Below, one piece after another: positions 23,500 through 36,200 of a stretch of DNA of 64,000 bases. The position numbers were made by a program, and so were the translations under genes. Each line of letters starts with the position of its first letter. Position 1 is the stretch's first letter. A model generated the notes under the pieces. It saw nothing but the letters and a program-made list of their open reading frames with translations, was not told the origin of the DNA and did not search any database. Source of the DNA: Pterobdella sp. o SKG-2022 (Eukaryota; Annelida; Clitellata; Hirudinida; Piscicolidae); assembly GCA_964035795.1 (NCBI GenBank), contig OZ038320.1, positions 13,561,126 through 13,625,125 of the forward strand. Reading direction: 5' to 3'.

Positions 23500-24780
23500 T
23501 TTATTGCTATACTATTCATCATCTAAAATTTTCAAACCTTTTGAAGTTGAAAACGGAAGAATACATCGTTTCTTATCAAAGTGAATTCAGAAATGGAAGA
23601 AGCACGACAGACAGTCTGGTCTCATAAATGGGATATAGCTAAAGCTCTGATGTACAGGGATGAAGAGTACTATATCCTTGGTATCGACCTGAGCCAAGTC
23701 TTTAATACTGTGGACAAAACCCTTCTAATAAATGTTCTTGAAAAAATTCTGAACAATGATGAAATAATGATGATCAGAAAGTTATTAACAAACACATGTT
23801 TGAAGGTAAGATGAAATGGCAAAAGCACACAAACCCCTTTCGAAACTAACATAGGGATCCCTCAAAGAGATGGACTCTCACCCATTCTTTTCACAATTTA
23901 ATTAGAAGCAGCACTGGGCACTTTAAAGTTTAAAGTAACAAACCATATAAAGCTAGATCACAGCTACACAAACCTACAACCATTGACACCAGCAAAAATG
24001 GTAGGATATGCTGACGATCTAGCTTTCATTGCTAGAGACAAACAGCAACTACTTAACCTAGAAAGCAAACTGAAAGATGAGTTCTCGAACTGGAACCTCA
24101 AAGTCAATACTGACAAGACGGAACTTATCAAAATCGGATGAGGTCTGAAAACGAGGAAAAAACTAGACTCCTTCCTTGATGACAAAAAAGATATTGAGAG
24201 GAGAAACAACTTGCATAAACTGCGATGAGTAAATTATGGAAAATATGCATGAAAGGCAAAAAGCTAAAGATAAGCAAACAAGTCTGAGTGTACAATTCCT
24301 ATTTTAAACCAGTTTTCACTTACAACTCTTCAGCATGGGCAATCAACAAAAATGTAGAAGCTAAGATTGACGCATTCCACCGCAAACAGCTTACGAGAGT
24401 GATCGGTATCTACTATCCCAATAGAATCAGCAACAAAGAACTATACAAAAAAACGAATAGCATACTCTTTTCAGTCGAAATTGCTGGTGCAAGATGGAGG
24501 ATGTCGGGACATATCCTAAGAAGACCTGATACGCCACCATTCCAGGCTATGTAGCGGTACTATGCCACATCAAATAAAATAAATTCTTAGGCAGACCTTT
24601 AACCACCCTACAACAGACATAAAAGAAGATGTCAAATTTATCCAAAAAATGAAACTCGAAAACTCAGAAGATTTCGAAACTATTTTTCTTCTTGCCTAAC
24701 AGAAATGTTCCTGGAGAAGAATTGTGAAGAGAGTTACCCAAGAGAAACTCAGTCAACTATACGACTAGAGCAACTCGATG
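23500..24780 (+). mobile_element. LINE RT and C-terminal fragment
   Basis: Encodes SYQSEFRNGRSTTDSLV (about 23570), LGIDLSQVFNTVDKTLL (motif A, about 23680), IGIPQRDGLSPILFTI (motif B, about 23850) and VGYADDLAFIARD (motif C, about 24003). Then YFKPVFTYNSSAWAINKN, AFHRKQLTRVIGI and ARWRMSGHILRRPDTPP (24288-24554). Several stops and frameshifts. The 3' end runs directly into the (TA)n array. Same general type as the antisense LINE at 25331-27050. Confidence 0.8.
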
Positions 24781-24782
24781 AA

Positions 24783-25130
<348 letters not shown>

Positions 25131-25330
25131 NNNNNNNNNNNNNNNNNNNNNNNNNNNNNNNNNNNNNNNNNNNNNNNNNNNNNNNNNNNNNNNNNNNNNN
25201 NNNNNNNNNNNNNNNNNNNNNNNNNNNNNNNNNNNNNNNNNNNNNNNNNNNNNNNNNNNNNNNNNNNNNNNNNNNNNNNNNNNNNNNNNNNNNNNNNNNN
25301 NNNNNNNNNNNNNNNNNNNNNNNNNNNNNN
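25131..25330. other. Assembly gap (200 N)
   Basis: 200 Ns at the edge of the TA array. Nominal size likely, so missing sequence may be much longer. Confidence 0.99.
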
Positions 25331-27050
25331 TTTTCGTCTAGACATAATCACAGTTAACAATGAGTCCCAATAATTCCTCGATACGTATCTTTATCGATTT
25401 TTCAATGTTGTCCATGTTTAATTTGAGAGAGTTCATGTCATTTATAAATGTATTGAGAAGAGTTGATGGTGGTCTTCCTCTTTTTCTCTTGGAATTTTTT
25501 AGGGCTTTTTCCAAAATGTTTTTTGCCGGTGGGTCGTTACGGCATATGTGTCCCAGCATTTTCAATCTTCTCCGTCTCACTTCCTGGTGCAGCGGTGGCA
25601 TGACGGAGTCGCATTCTTCGTTTTTCATAACATCTGGCTAATGCACTTCTTTCAGTCTTCGTATGTGCTTTCTTTGGAAGGAGTCTATTGAGCTTCTGAT
25701 GCTTTTAGTGTCTGCCCAAGCACTGCAGCCATATAGGAAAATTGAGAGAACTTGAGCTTTATAAATTCTTATTTTTTTCTCTACACTCATCCCACTCTGC
25801 AAAATTGGTTTTAATCTGTTCATCGGTAGAGTTGCCAGAGTTTTCCTTTTTTTGATGTCTTCACATGTTCCGACGTAGCTTCCAAGGATTTTCATTGTTT
25901 TCCACACAGTGTTCTCTTCATTAATCAGCCTTTCTTCCGTTTTACTTTTGTTGAGCGTAAGACCCCATTTGCGGAATATTGCTTCAATTTCATCTAGTTT
26001 GATGTCACTTGGTGAAACGAAATTTACGTCATCGGCGTAAATGAGTTCATAGAAGTTTTTTGGGTAGGTGGTTCTTATCTCTTTCATGCATGCTTCTAGG
26101 TATACCGTGAACAAGACAGGGCTCAGAGCATCTCCTTGAGGACATCCTAGATTTGTGGTAAAGCTTTCGCAAGTTTTTTTATTGTATTTTAAGGCTAAGG
26201 TGGTATTTGTTAAAAGAAGTTCGATTATTTTGAGTTCAGATTCTGGGATAATGGTGCTTAAAATTTCTATAAGTTTTTTCTTGTTTATGGTGTCGAAAGC
26301 AGATGACAGATCAATGCTGCTTATTTTCATTGTCCATCCTGATCTCACTTTGTTTTCAATTGCTATTTTATGAGTCCACATAGGATGTCTTTTGTTGACC
26401 TAGTTGGTCTTTATGCTGCTTGGGTAATGGGAAGGTATTTTTCTATGAAAGGCCTTATTCTATTGAGTATTATTAATGATAAGAGTTTCCTTATTGTGTT
26501 TAGTAAGATGACAGGCCTTGTGTTTACTGGAGAATGAGGTTTGTCCTTTTTTGTTATTGGTATAATAATGTCATGGTTGAAGATTGATTGAGGAAAATAA
26601 TTGCTTTGAAGTTCTTTGTTTAATGCTATTGTAAGTGTTTTTCTCATATTTGTTTCTAAGAGTTTGAGTTCTTCATTGAAGATATCTTTTTCTGGAGATT
26701 TGTTGGTTTTCAGTTTCTTCATAGCATTTTCCACTTCAAAGATATTTATTTCATTTATTTTGCTATTATTGTAATACTTTTTTGTGTGTTGGTTGTTTTT
26801 TGAAAATTTGCTTAGTAATGTTGCATGAGATCTTTCATCTTGAGTGGTTTTGCAGTTGTATTACTTTTGATACTCAATTCTTTAATAGCTGCATACATTT
26901 GTCTGTTATAGTCTAAGATTTTTATTATTTTGAGTTTTGTTTCCAGTTCATTATTGTATAGTTCAAGACATTTATTTTTTATTTGAGTTTTGATTTTGTT
27001 CCTTTGTGTTTTGAAGTTGTTGATTTCATCAATTTTTATCAATGAAGCTT
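25331..27050 (-). mobile_element. LINE RT and C-terminal fragment
   Basis: The minus strand encodes a linker (27042-26812), a finger region SPVNTRPVILLNTIRKLL (about 26530), then IDLSSAFDTINKKKLIEIL (motif A, about 26310), LGCPQGDALSPVLFTVYLEA (motif B, about 26130), LIYADDVNFVSPS (motif C, about 26040) and the C-terminal VLSIFLYGCSAWADTK, RRRLKMLGHICRNDPP and KRKRGRPP (to 25338). Only a few stops separate long open stretches, so it is one of the less decayed LINEs here. The endonuclease is absent. The sense 3' end faces the gap. Confidence 0.85.
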
Positions 27051-27273
27051 ATATTTAAAAAATACTGATTTAATCATGTTCTTTGTTATTAATCATTCCC
27101 AAGTTGCATGTATTACACAAGTTTTAAGATAGTTTAAAGGAAACTTGAAAATTCACAAATAATATTTCAAGAATCACACCAAACTACATTATTTAAAAAA
27201 ATTTTTACAAATCATCAGGTTAAACAACGTTAGCATATATTATCATACCATTATAGATCAGTATTCAACTCAC
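27051..27273. other. Interval downstream of the truncated DCST-type gene
   Basis: AT-rich, no exon found on the minus strand. This is where the next DCST exon would be expected. Confidence 0.5.
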
Positions 27274-29854
27274 AATCGCCAGAAATGTCCAGGTTTTCAA
27301 GTCCTGCAGGCGCAAGCTATGAAAAAAAATATCTTATGATGATAAAAAAATATATAAATACGAAGTTGATGGTAGAAAACTTAATACTTTTGCATTCAAA
27401 AGTCTAAAAAATACATTTTTCTTAGATCGAATAGAAGTCAAAGTATTATTATAAACCTTAAAAAACTTATTCTTTGAATTTATGTGTTTTTTATGACTAC
27501 TTATAAGTATTATATTTCACATCATCAAGGTAGTCGTTCAGCCTCAGTCTAATGACGTTGACCATCCTCAAAAAGTCGTTTTGGTTTTCCTTAGTGCAAA
27601 ATATTATTCAATGTGAACTTTGAGTTTAAATTGGAATTCAAAAAATGAAGGAGTTTTGAAAGCAACCTCACCACCAATTTGATGATCACATCCAGTAAAG
27701 GCACCAACTTCACCGTACACAACATTCGTGTCTGATTCGCAAGCAGTTCTACACCACACAAGGCCGACCTGAGTTGCATCATGGCCAAATAATAACAATA
27801 AATTTGATTGATATATTTATTCTTTACATATTGAAAAAAAAATTATTGTAAGATAGGAGTGAAATATTTTTAAAACAGTTGCCATAATGTCAACTATCCT
27901 GACAAATGCATCAAGTGTTTTTGGACAGTCCACTTAAATTTTTTTATCTTAACAAGTTAGCGTGAAAAAATAACAACCATTAAATTAATACTTGAATCTG
28001 AAACTCATAATTTTTTGATGAAACATGAAAGTCATGACGTGGTTGGTACCTGAACACTTCATGTGAGTTGGAGAAGAAGGAGCCCAAAGGACCTGTGGTA
28101 CATCATTCACTCGAATCAACGTCATCAAATATTTTTCTATGGTGCTTAGAAGCGCTTTGAGTGAAAAGATGAATTTAAAACCTTTCAAAAGAAACATCGT
28201 CAACAAGATATACATGTAGAGCCTGCCACACTCAGAAAACATCATTGGGACCATCAGGGCAACAACACATCTGGTGAGTGTGCTTCCAACATTCAGCATG
28301 ATTTTATAACAATAATAATTTTTTTTGAGAATAAGTTTTAGGCTGTATAAGAAGAGTGTTTTCCTTCTAATGTCAAAAAAAAATTATTTTCAATTATTAG
28401 ATTTCCTATTTTTCTTTTATACCATTCTTAACTACCAGTTATTCAATTTTGAAAAAAATAATATAATATTAATAAAATTATAAAAACACGTTATTTGTAT
28501 AATGCAATAATAATTAAGAATGATAAAAATAAAATTGGAAAAAATGTACTCAAATTTCGTGTTTCAAGCTAGACTGATAGAACTAGAATATCTTTATTTC
28601 TGAAATTAAACTAAACACTCCAAAAACACACCTGACGGATACAGACCAAACAAAACAGACGGTAAAAAACGTTATGAACACTGTGGCGAACTCATTCTGA
28701 AATGGCGTTCATCAGCATTGAATACTAAAGATTAAAATATCTTTCAATATCTATCGACATCTTTTAACTTATAAATTATCCCTTTGCAACGTTATCTTTT
28801 ACTAAAGCTTTTAGACTTAAAACAATTGAAAGTGAAGAAACTAAAAAGGATACAATAATGTTACTTGGAAGGTGGGTTCGAGTCCAAGTTGTGACAGCAC
28901 CACAGAATATATCACTGAATGAGAAACAAATGGCATCACTTTAAAATGTTGTTTTGAATTTGAAACATATTTCATAAGTTTTTTATGTGATCTATAAATT
29001 CAAATTTTAAAAACCTAAGAACTCTAGCTTTCATGATAGTAATATAATGTAAAAGCCTCAATAATACTCACAATAGGCTATGCAGAGGCCAAGTGGAATA
29101 GATAATAACATTTTTAGACAAACATATTCATCTGTATCACTAGCAAGAAATCTTGTGATGTTATAAAAGTTGAAAAAATAAAAAAGTAAAGAATTAAATT
29201 AAAAAATAACTTGAAGCTAAATAGAAATTTACCGGTGTATAAAGTCTTTTGATCTTAGCTCTCGTTCTTTGATTGATTTAGATAAAATATTAATTAAATC
29301 GAAAAAAAGTTTGCAATGTTAATATGAATTTATTTTTGGGAAATGCTAATGCTTTATACCAACTTTTTTTGCGTCTTATGGCATTTCGGGATGTGTGTGT
29401 GGCTCTGTTGAAACCATCTTCAGATATAATGCTTTGTGTGGTCTTTTATAAGATTTAAATTTTCTATAAATATTGGAGTGATTGAAATTATAATATATGT
29501 TGGAAACGATTATTACTCCATAAATTTTGAAATGATGTTTGGGTAATTTTCAAAATCGAGTATTTTATTATTGTGACTTAAAGAACAATAAAATTTATGT
29601 TCTGTATTTTCAATTGAAAAGCTCCAGCCTACCAGTAATATACAAAATAAATCACTATTATGAATGATCAGTAGCTCAAAACTTAAATTTCTAAACTTAA
29701 TTTATTAGTCTGGCCAACATATAAAACTTACAAGATTTTCAAACTGATTTTTGTTATTTATACTTTTTGAATCTTCATCATATGACTTTCCATCATCTTT
29801 ATAGATAATAACTTCATTCGAAAATTTTTTATCTTTTTCTTCTGTTGTCCTCAT
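27274..29854 (-). CDS. DCST1/DCST2-type membrane protein, N-terminal half only
   Basis: DCST proteins are multi-pass sperm membrane proteins required for gamete fusion (DCST1/2 in vertebrates, spe-42/spe-49 in worms). Exons in order: 29854-29732, 29442-29364, 29266-29233, 29151-29072, 28914-28865, 28696-28632, 28270-28182, 28092-28050, 27768-27672, 27589-27521, 27316-27274. All joins keep phase, giving 257 aa. An acidic N-terminus is followed by FLASDTDEYVCLKMLL, transmembrane stretches (PLGLCIAYLIYSVVL, FATVFITFFTVCFVWSVSV, LYMYILLTMFLL), then the family hallmark LKGPLGSFFSNSHEVFRS and LCGVELLANQT. The last exon ends SGD plus one base at a GTGAGT donor. No cysteine-rich region, DC-STAMP domain or RING exons follow before PFDN6. 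Either the gene is truncated by the LINE/TA insertions or the exons lie in the gap at 25131-25330. Confidence 0.85.
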
Positions 29855-30209
29855 ACTTTTTCCTCGAAATAACTTTCGTTTCTAAGCAAGGTGTCCGGCT
29901 ACCCAACAAAAAATAGTTTTAAGCAAAATTGAAAAAAGATTAATACTTGACTAAACTAAAATTTTTTAATGTATATTTTCATAAATAGAAAAAAAAATTT
30001 GAACTTTATTTGATGTGGTTTTATTAAAAATATCTTATAAACTTTTGATAAGTAGCGCCCGCCTAAATTTCATTTGACAAGTGACTTAGTTGGGAAAGTT
30101 TTAAAAAAAGTATTTATAGTTAGACATTGTATCAAATGGCTTCAAACAAAAATGACATATTAGAAGAAAAAATGGAAAGTTTGTACTCGTTTTTCTTCAA
30201 ACAAAATCC
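29855..30209. promoter_or_regulatory. Shared head-to-head promoter region of the DCST-type pair
   Basis: 355 bp separate the two start codons, so both promoters must lie here or overlap upstream exons. AT-rich; no factor-binding motif claimed. A short alternative upstream ATG at 30136 opens a 33-codon frame that ends before the inferred start. Confidence 0.5.
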
Positions 30210-33200
30210 ATGTATATTGCATGTCGAATTTTATTAGATTCGAACTCTTTGTTCACTCTGTTCGGAGTGAGAAACATAAGTGAAGCACAGGCGAAAGCTG
30301 AAAGAGAAGCTCTTGGATTGAATCCAGAAAGAGGCGTGTGAGTGCACGTTTTTAACAACTTTCACTGTTATCAATTTTTCATAATTATATTTTTTGTCAG
30401 GGTTTCATCTTTTTTTTCATGGATTTTTGAAAAGGTACCTTATACGTTTATAAAATAAAACTTACGTAAAATTTTTAATATATATATTTATTTATATATA
30501 CAGGTATAAGTTAAAATTATCAAAATATTATTTAAACCAAATGTTTTTGATCTGTATTTTATAATCATTATGTTAAAAATTCGTATTTTCAATATCCAAT
30601 TAGTTTTAATGCTGAATATTCAAAAATCATGAATTAAGTGTTTAGGACTATTTAATGCATTTAGTCTTGCCCACTTAGTTCCCTTCTTAGAGCTATTAGA
30701 AGAAAATTTATTTTTTAAAATAATAATTGAAGCAAATTTAAAATACGCAAGTAAAAATGCAAACTGAAATATTAGATACGCGTATGGGTCATCTTTGTGT
30801 TCTGCCCATGCATGAGTAGGGGTCAACAAGGTGTTTCTGGGCTCTTCTCATTTAAAAGGTTTCCAATTTTATACTTCATTTAGATTGAAAATTTCATAAG
30901 CAGAATGTTATAGTTTTGAATGATTAAATAATAATTATCATTCTACAGAAGTACTTGTCGTTCTATGAATCCTTACTTCAAGTTCATATCTAGTTTTATT
31001 GGTAGGTAGTTTTATTTCACTGTTCGAAACAATCGTTCAAGTTTTTAAAAAAACGTGCTCAATTTTTGTTTCATGGGTTTTGTGCCACGATGAAGCATTG
31101 AAAGTTTCCATTTATTCAAACTCACTTATTTCACTTGCAGCGTTTTTGTTTGGATGGATTTTTGCATTTGCAGTGGCTCTGGTGGCCATATATATAGTGA
31201 GCATCTATTTACAACTGTGTATGTCATTGAATCTTGAATTATATAGTGACTGAGTGGTTGTGCATGCTAATTTGAATTTACATAAAAAAAATTATAAAAT
31301 TAATTATAACATTAGTAACGATAGTTAATAATATTTATTTCACAAAATAATTGACAGTTAAATAAATCAGTTATTCCGTATTCGAGAGTTCCTAGTTATG
31401 TACTTATTCACAGTTTGATTCTTCCATTCTTCTCTGTTTTGAGCTTTTCTCTTGGCTTCATTCAGGCTCGCTAAACCCATTGGCTTTATTGTATTTATGC
31501 GTGGACGCCTTTTTTTACCATTGAATGCACTTTGAAGATTTATTGTCATCGGTAGGTTTGGGCTGTGTAAAATATGCCCAAGGTAGCTCCATCTTCTTTA
31601 TCAATTCTCTTTGTCTTCAACTATGATTTACTTTTTGAGATTTTCATTTAAGATCCAGTTTGAGTAGAATATCCGACATATCTTTTTCAAATTTTCCTTC
31701 AATAACTTCTATACTTTTCAGATCGCTTTTAGAAGTATTCCAGGTCTTGCAGTTATATAATAGGATTGGTTTTATATAGATTTTATATACTTTTGTTTTT
31801 TTGTTTAACTTCATATTCTTTGATGTCAGCATTTTATGGTAATTTAGGGCTGCTATATTTGCGTTTTGCATTCTTTCTTTAATTTCTAGTTTAGTGTTTA
31901 CTTTTGTTCCTAATATTCTTATCTGTTATCTGAATTTTTTATATCGAATCTTTCAGTTTTTGCTTTGTTCACTCTTAGTCTAAAATTGGCATATGAGTTT
32001 TTTTATCTTTTTTGAATGTCATTTATAGCACCAGCATCGCGTGAGTAAAAATTCTGGTCATCTGCATACGTTATTTGATATATATTGTTGAAAGTAAGCT
32101 CTTCTCTAAGTGTTTCGGTGGCTTAGAACAGATAAACAACAAACAATATTGGGGAAAGGCTGTCTCCTTCTGGCAGGCCTACTTTAGTTTTTAGTGTTTT
32201 CCCGCAGTGGTTTCCAATTTTTATACACGTCTTTGCCGAGGCTATTTGGCATCTTACCATTCATTAAGTTCTTATTCTTACAAGTTTGTCTTTGTCTAGG
32301 TGATTTTTCAAGATTTTCAAGCATTTTTCTCGTGAAACAGTGTCGAATGCCTTTGTTAATAATGATAAACTCAAATTAATAAGTTTAGAAGGAAGTTTCA
32401 CATTCATTTCTGGCTACAGTTTCATCTGAATTTTAACAAATTTTTTAAAACGCTTATACTCTAAATTTAATAATATCGTAAAACATTGTTATGAGTCTTA
32501 CTGAAAATCTTTATTTCAATGTTGTTTTTTATGATATACATAAAAAATTTAAAAAAAGATGATATTTGCACGAAATTAACTCAATGATAAAAAACAGGGT
32601 GATCTCGATCCGTGGATGGTGTTTTTTTATGCTGGTGCCTTAGGGTCAGTTTTCAATATTTTTCTATAATTCACTACATTAAGTTTTTATTAACAAAGTC
32701 AAACGATGTAGTACGTGTTAAATTATATACATGCAGTTTCATGCTGGGGCTTCTACTTTGGTGTTATGTGATTGTGAGACTTTACTTAATCATCCTCATC
32801 ATTAAACTCTTTACTGGTTGATATCGCTTCTCTTCAAATTTATTTTTTACCGAAACCCGAAGCTTTTTTATTGCAAAATTATTTTATTAACTCATTAACG
32901 CCCAGCTCTTGTTTACGCATCATTTTTTTTTACAAATTTCAAGACCTTATTGAAAAAATTATATAAAAGTTTTATTTTCAAAAAATGTTTAAGACCATTT
33001 TTACAAAGTTAAAGAGGTGCTCCCTCCAGAAGACACAAAGCAATGATTATAATTTTTTTTCAATATAAATTTATTTAAATTTTTTTTCCTAAAATTGAAT
33101 AAGTACCAAAAAAAATATTTTTGCAAGTTTATTTGGTTTTTCAAAAATTTTCTAACTTATTAACTGATTTCATAAAGTACGGCCGTCTAGCTTAGAGTTA

Positions 33201-36200
33201 GAATATTAGACTAATTATCTAAAATTACCGGGCTCCATCCCGCGTGGGCCGACAATTAGCACCTGTTCCAAGGTGTGTTTTCGCTACATTAAATTTGTAG
33301 CAAGCGCTTTGATCTATAAGAAAAGGTGCTTTATAAATACAACATTACATTATTAACGAGTTAGCCTACGATAAAATTGTATAAATATATACACAGGATT
33401 TAAATCTATTGAATTGCGAAGCTTTTCGAAACTAATGTTTCATCATCAGGCAATAAACTAAATACCGTTACCAGCAACTACTAAAGAGAAAATAGCGCTT
33501 AATAATACATTCAAAAAATCTTATACTGAGTCAAACCATTTCTAAACAAAGATAATTTTCTAATGGCAATCTGGTCATTCAAAATAGGGCTAAATATTTT
33601 GATATAATAGGCCTCTAGAGTTTTTCTCTTTCTAATGTCCAACGAGGCTTTGGCCAGTATTTCCCAACAGAAAGAGTGCGATGGTTCTGAAATCTTCACA
33701 ACTCATGGCATTCCTTTTCTTTCCCAGAGGCACTAATACACTTCTTTTGAAATCTGATGGCCATACTCCCTCTTCATAAATTTTTTTACACAGCTTTATA
33801 AATTGGTTCACCACGTAAAGCGTGTAGAAATTCTGCAGGTATGCCATCAAATCCCTCTGCCTTCTTTTTACCCAACCTTCTCATTGCCTCTTCTATTTCA
33901 CTGGTAATCAAACCGGGTCCTAGAGCGTCTCCATCTACACGTGATTCATCTTCCAGTTCTAAACTAACCGGTTTGTTTTGAGCGGCATGAGCTATTAGAC
34001 TGATGGTTCTGAAAGTTTAAAATTCTGTGTTTATCTTTATACAAAATTACATTAAATAACTCATTCATTTAGCATGGAACTCGTACCAACAACTTATATG
34101 AAGTGCTACTTTACGCATAGTAGATCTGATTCTTGTATGTTTATGACAATACGGAAATCTTATTTGACTGCAAAATTCTTTTGCATGGTCCAGAAGGTTA
34201 TCTTTTTTATCTTTTCTTACGTAAAGCGCTACTCACGTGTTTGCCTTCTAGTCACTTTGTTGGCTACTTTTGCAAGTGTTTTGTACCTTCCTAAATACGT
34301 GTCTTTGAAATTCCCAATATGTTTTTTTTTCAAGTCTGTGCAAATATCATGCATTCTAGCATGCAGCAACTAATCTAAAACAAACAATGTAAACCACTAT
34401 TTTTTCTTCCAAAAGACACTCTCTGGGTATGAACGTTTCGATCAAAAAGATCGACTCCTTCCATATGGTTGTACATTGTAACAATTTTAATACATGTAAC
34501 AGTAATCTTTCTGCTTTTTGCGTCAATTTTGGCAACTCTGTCAACATTTGAAATAGTGTAATTGTATACGCATTTGCTGCTAACGTTACCACATCTTTCC
34601 ATGCTACGATTGCGAGAATATCTGTTAGACCATAGTCATTGTATCCCGTTTTATTTAAATCTTTTAAACTTAAAACGTCTTTTTCAGTTCTATTTCTTTG
34701 ATTTTGCTCGTGCCAACATAACCTAATTCAGTTGACTTAACCAACTTTGAAGAAATCTGTCAAAATGAAGGTTATAAGGGATTTTGTGGTAAAATTGAAA
34801 TCATTTATAAAACTACCCGAGCCTCCAAGCTAAACGTTTTTTGTTCAGGTAGTGCAATTTTTTTTGCTCCTTGATAAGGGATGAAATGCTATAGGTAACC
34901 GGTAGATGGGCATAAGAACCATGCTTTGTATCTTAAATCAATTATCTTTCCATGTATATGTTGTTTCCCCGCATGTCTTCCATAATATGGAATCATTTTT
35001 TTATTTATAGAGTATTTGAATCTTTTTTCGTTATTTCAATTATTCTAAAAAATTTCATTCAGTAGTGTAAAAAGAAAAAAAGTTTTGCATATTCGTCTGC
35101 TAAAGGAAGTTGAGAATTATCACATATAGATACATGTGAATTTCATAAAACCTGTTGATTTTCATCGCAAATGAAACTGCTTCATTGTGAGTTTTTTTTA
35201 ATTCCCCAAAACATTCTCACGTTTTCGAAGTAAGCAATCTCTTCAAAAAAGGACTGCCATGTAAGCTCGTATTTTTCCTTCATTATAATGTTTTTGCTTT
35301 GCATATTTGTTAGACATAGTAATGATAAAAGGAATTAGTTCATCTTTAGAAACTGCTTCCCAAGCTTCTAATATTATTGAAGAGTAGTTTTTGCTAAATA
35401 TAAATTAGTTTCAGCGTGAATATATTCTAATTTTAATCAAAATGCCTCAAAATACCAAAAGTGAAAAAAAAGTAAAATATAAAAACAAGATTTCATTTTT
35501 TTGAAGCAAATTTTCAAAGGGTGTGCACGCTTTTGAGATTTTTGCTTAGGGTTAATTGTTCCAAATTAAAATCTTTATATGGGAAATTACAATAAGTTTA
35601 TCAATAAATTTATTTAAACTGGACTAGGATCAAATAATGGAAAAACCAATAATATGAACAAAATAATTTATTTTGATTTTATATTTAATTTCCAAAATTT
35701 AGTGTCGCCTACAGGTTATACTGGGCGTTAATGGGTTGAAAAAAATATTTATCAATAAATTGTGTTTTGAAGATTTTCAGTAGGTTCTCACATTTGACTT
35801 GTTGACTTCACAGACAAGTTTATATGGTTCGTCATCTTGTACACCTTTTATTTGGTTATTGTGGGTCCGTGCAACAACATCAAGGTAGAGGTACTTATAT
35901 ATAAATGTTCCATTATTTACACCCACTTATTATTAAGAGTGAATATAACTGCAAAAATCAATACGTAGCACAATGGATCTATCGTTGTGATGGATACGGT
36001 TTGTGTCTTCAAAAAAGTAAATAACTATAAAAACTTCTAATTAATTCATTTTAATCGGAATTCTTTGACACAAGGTAGCAGAAAAAACAAAAATATTTGG
36101 AGACAAAGCCGCCAATCCTTTGAATGGTTTTGTAAATAATAACTTACTCTTTCAACCGATTAACATCGTTTGAACTTCATATTATTCATGTGAAGTGACG

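Larger units (their letters stand above)
32891..35735 (-). mobile_element. piggyBac-type transposon remnant with nested insertions
   Basis: Left end CTCATTAACGCCCAG (32891-32905) and right end inverted CTGGGCGTTAATGGG (35721-35735) form a 15 bp terminal inverted repeat with one mismatch. The left flank is TTAA (32887-32890); the right flank is TTGA, a one-base decay of the expected TTAA duplication. The minus strand at about 34600-34375 encodes the transposase signature YNHMEGVDLFDR after AKIDAKSRKITVTCIK. The rest of the transposase is unreadable. A SINE, a Penelope-like 3' end and a LINE piece sit inside. The whole element lies in DCST-type intron 5. Confidence 0.8.

Noticed and set aside
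28865..28914. tRNA B-box-like GGTTCGAGTCC suggesting a SINE or tRNA relic
   Set aside because: On the minus strand this is a DCST-type exon (LIYSVVLSQLGLEPTFQ) with proper splice sites and phase; no A box or cloverleaf.
30136..30234. Upstream ATG frame of 33 codons as the DCST-type start
   Set aside because: It hits a stop and is out of frame with the family-matching stretch; the ATG at 30210 is in frame.
30400..30434. Possible exon (GFHLFFHGFLKR or VSSFFSWIFEK) between the first two DCST-type exons
   Set aside because: Its phases do not fit the next exon, whereas joining 30337 directly to 30949 keeps the frame.
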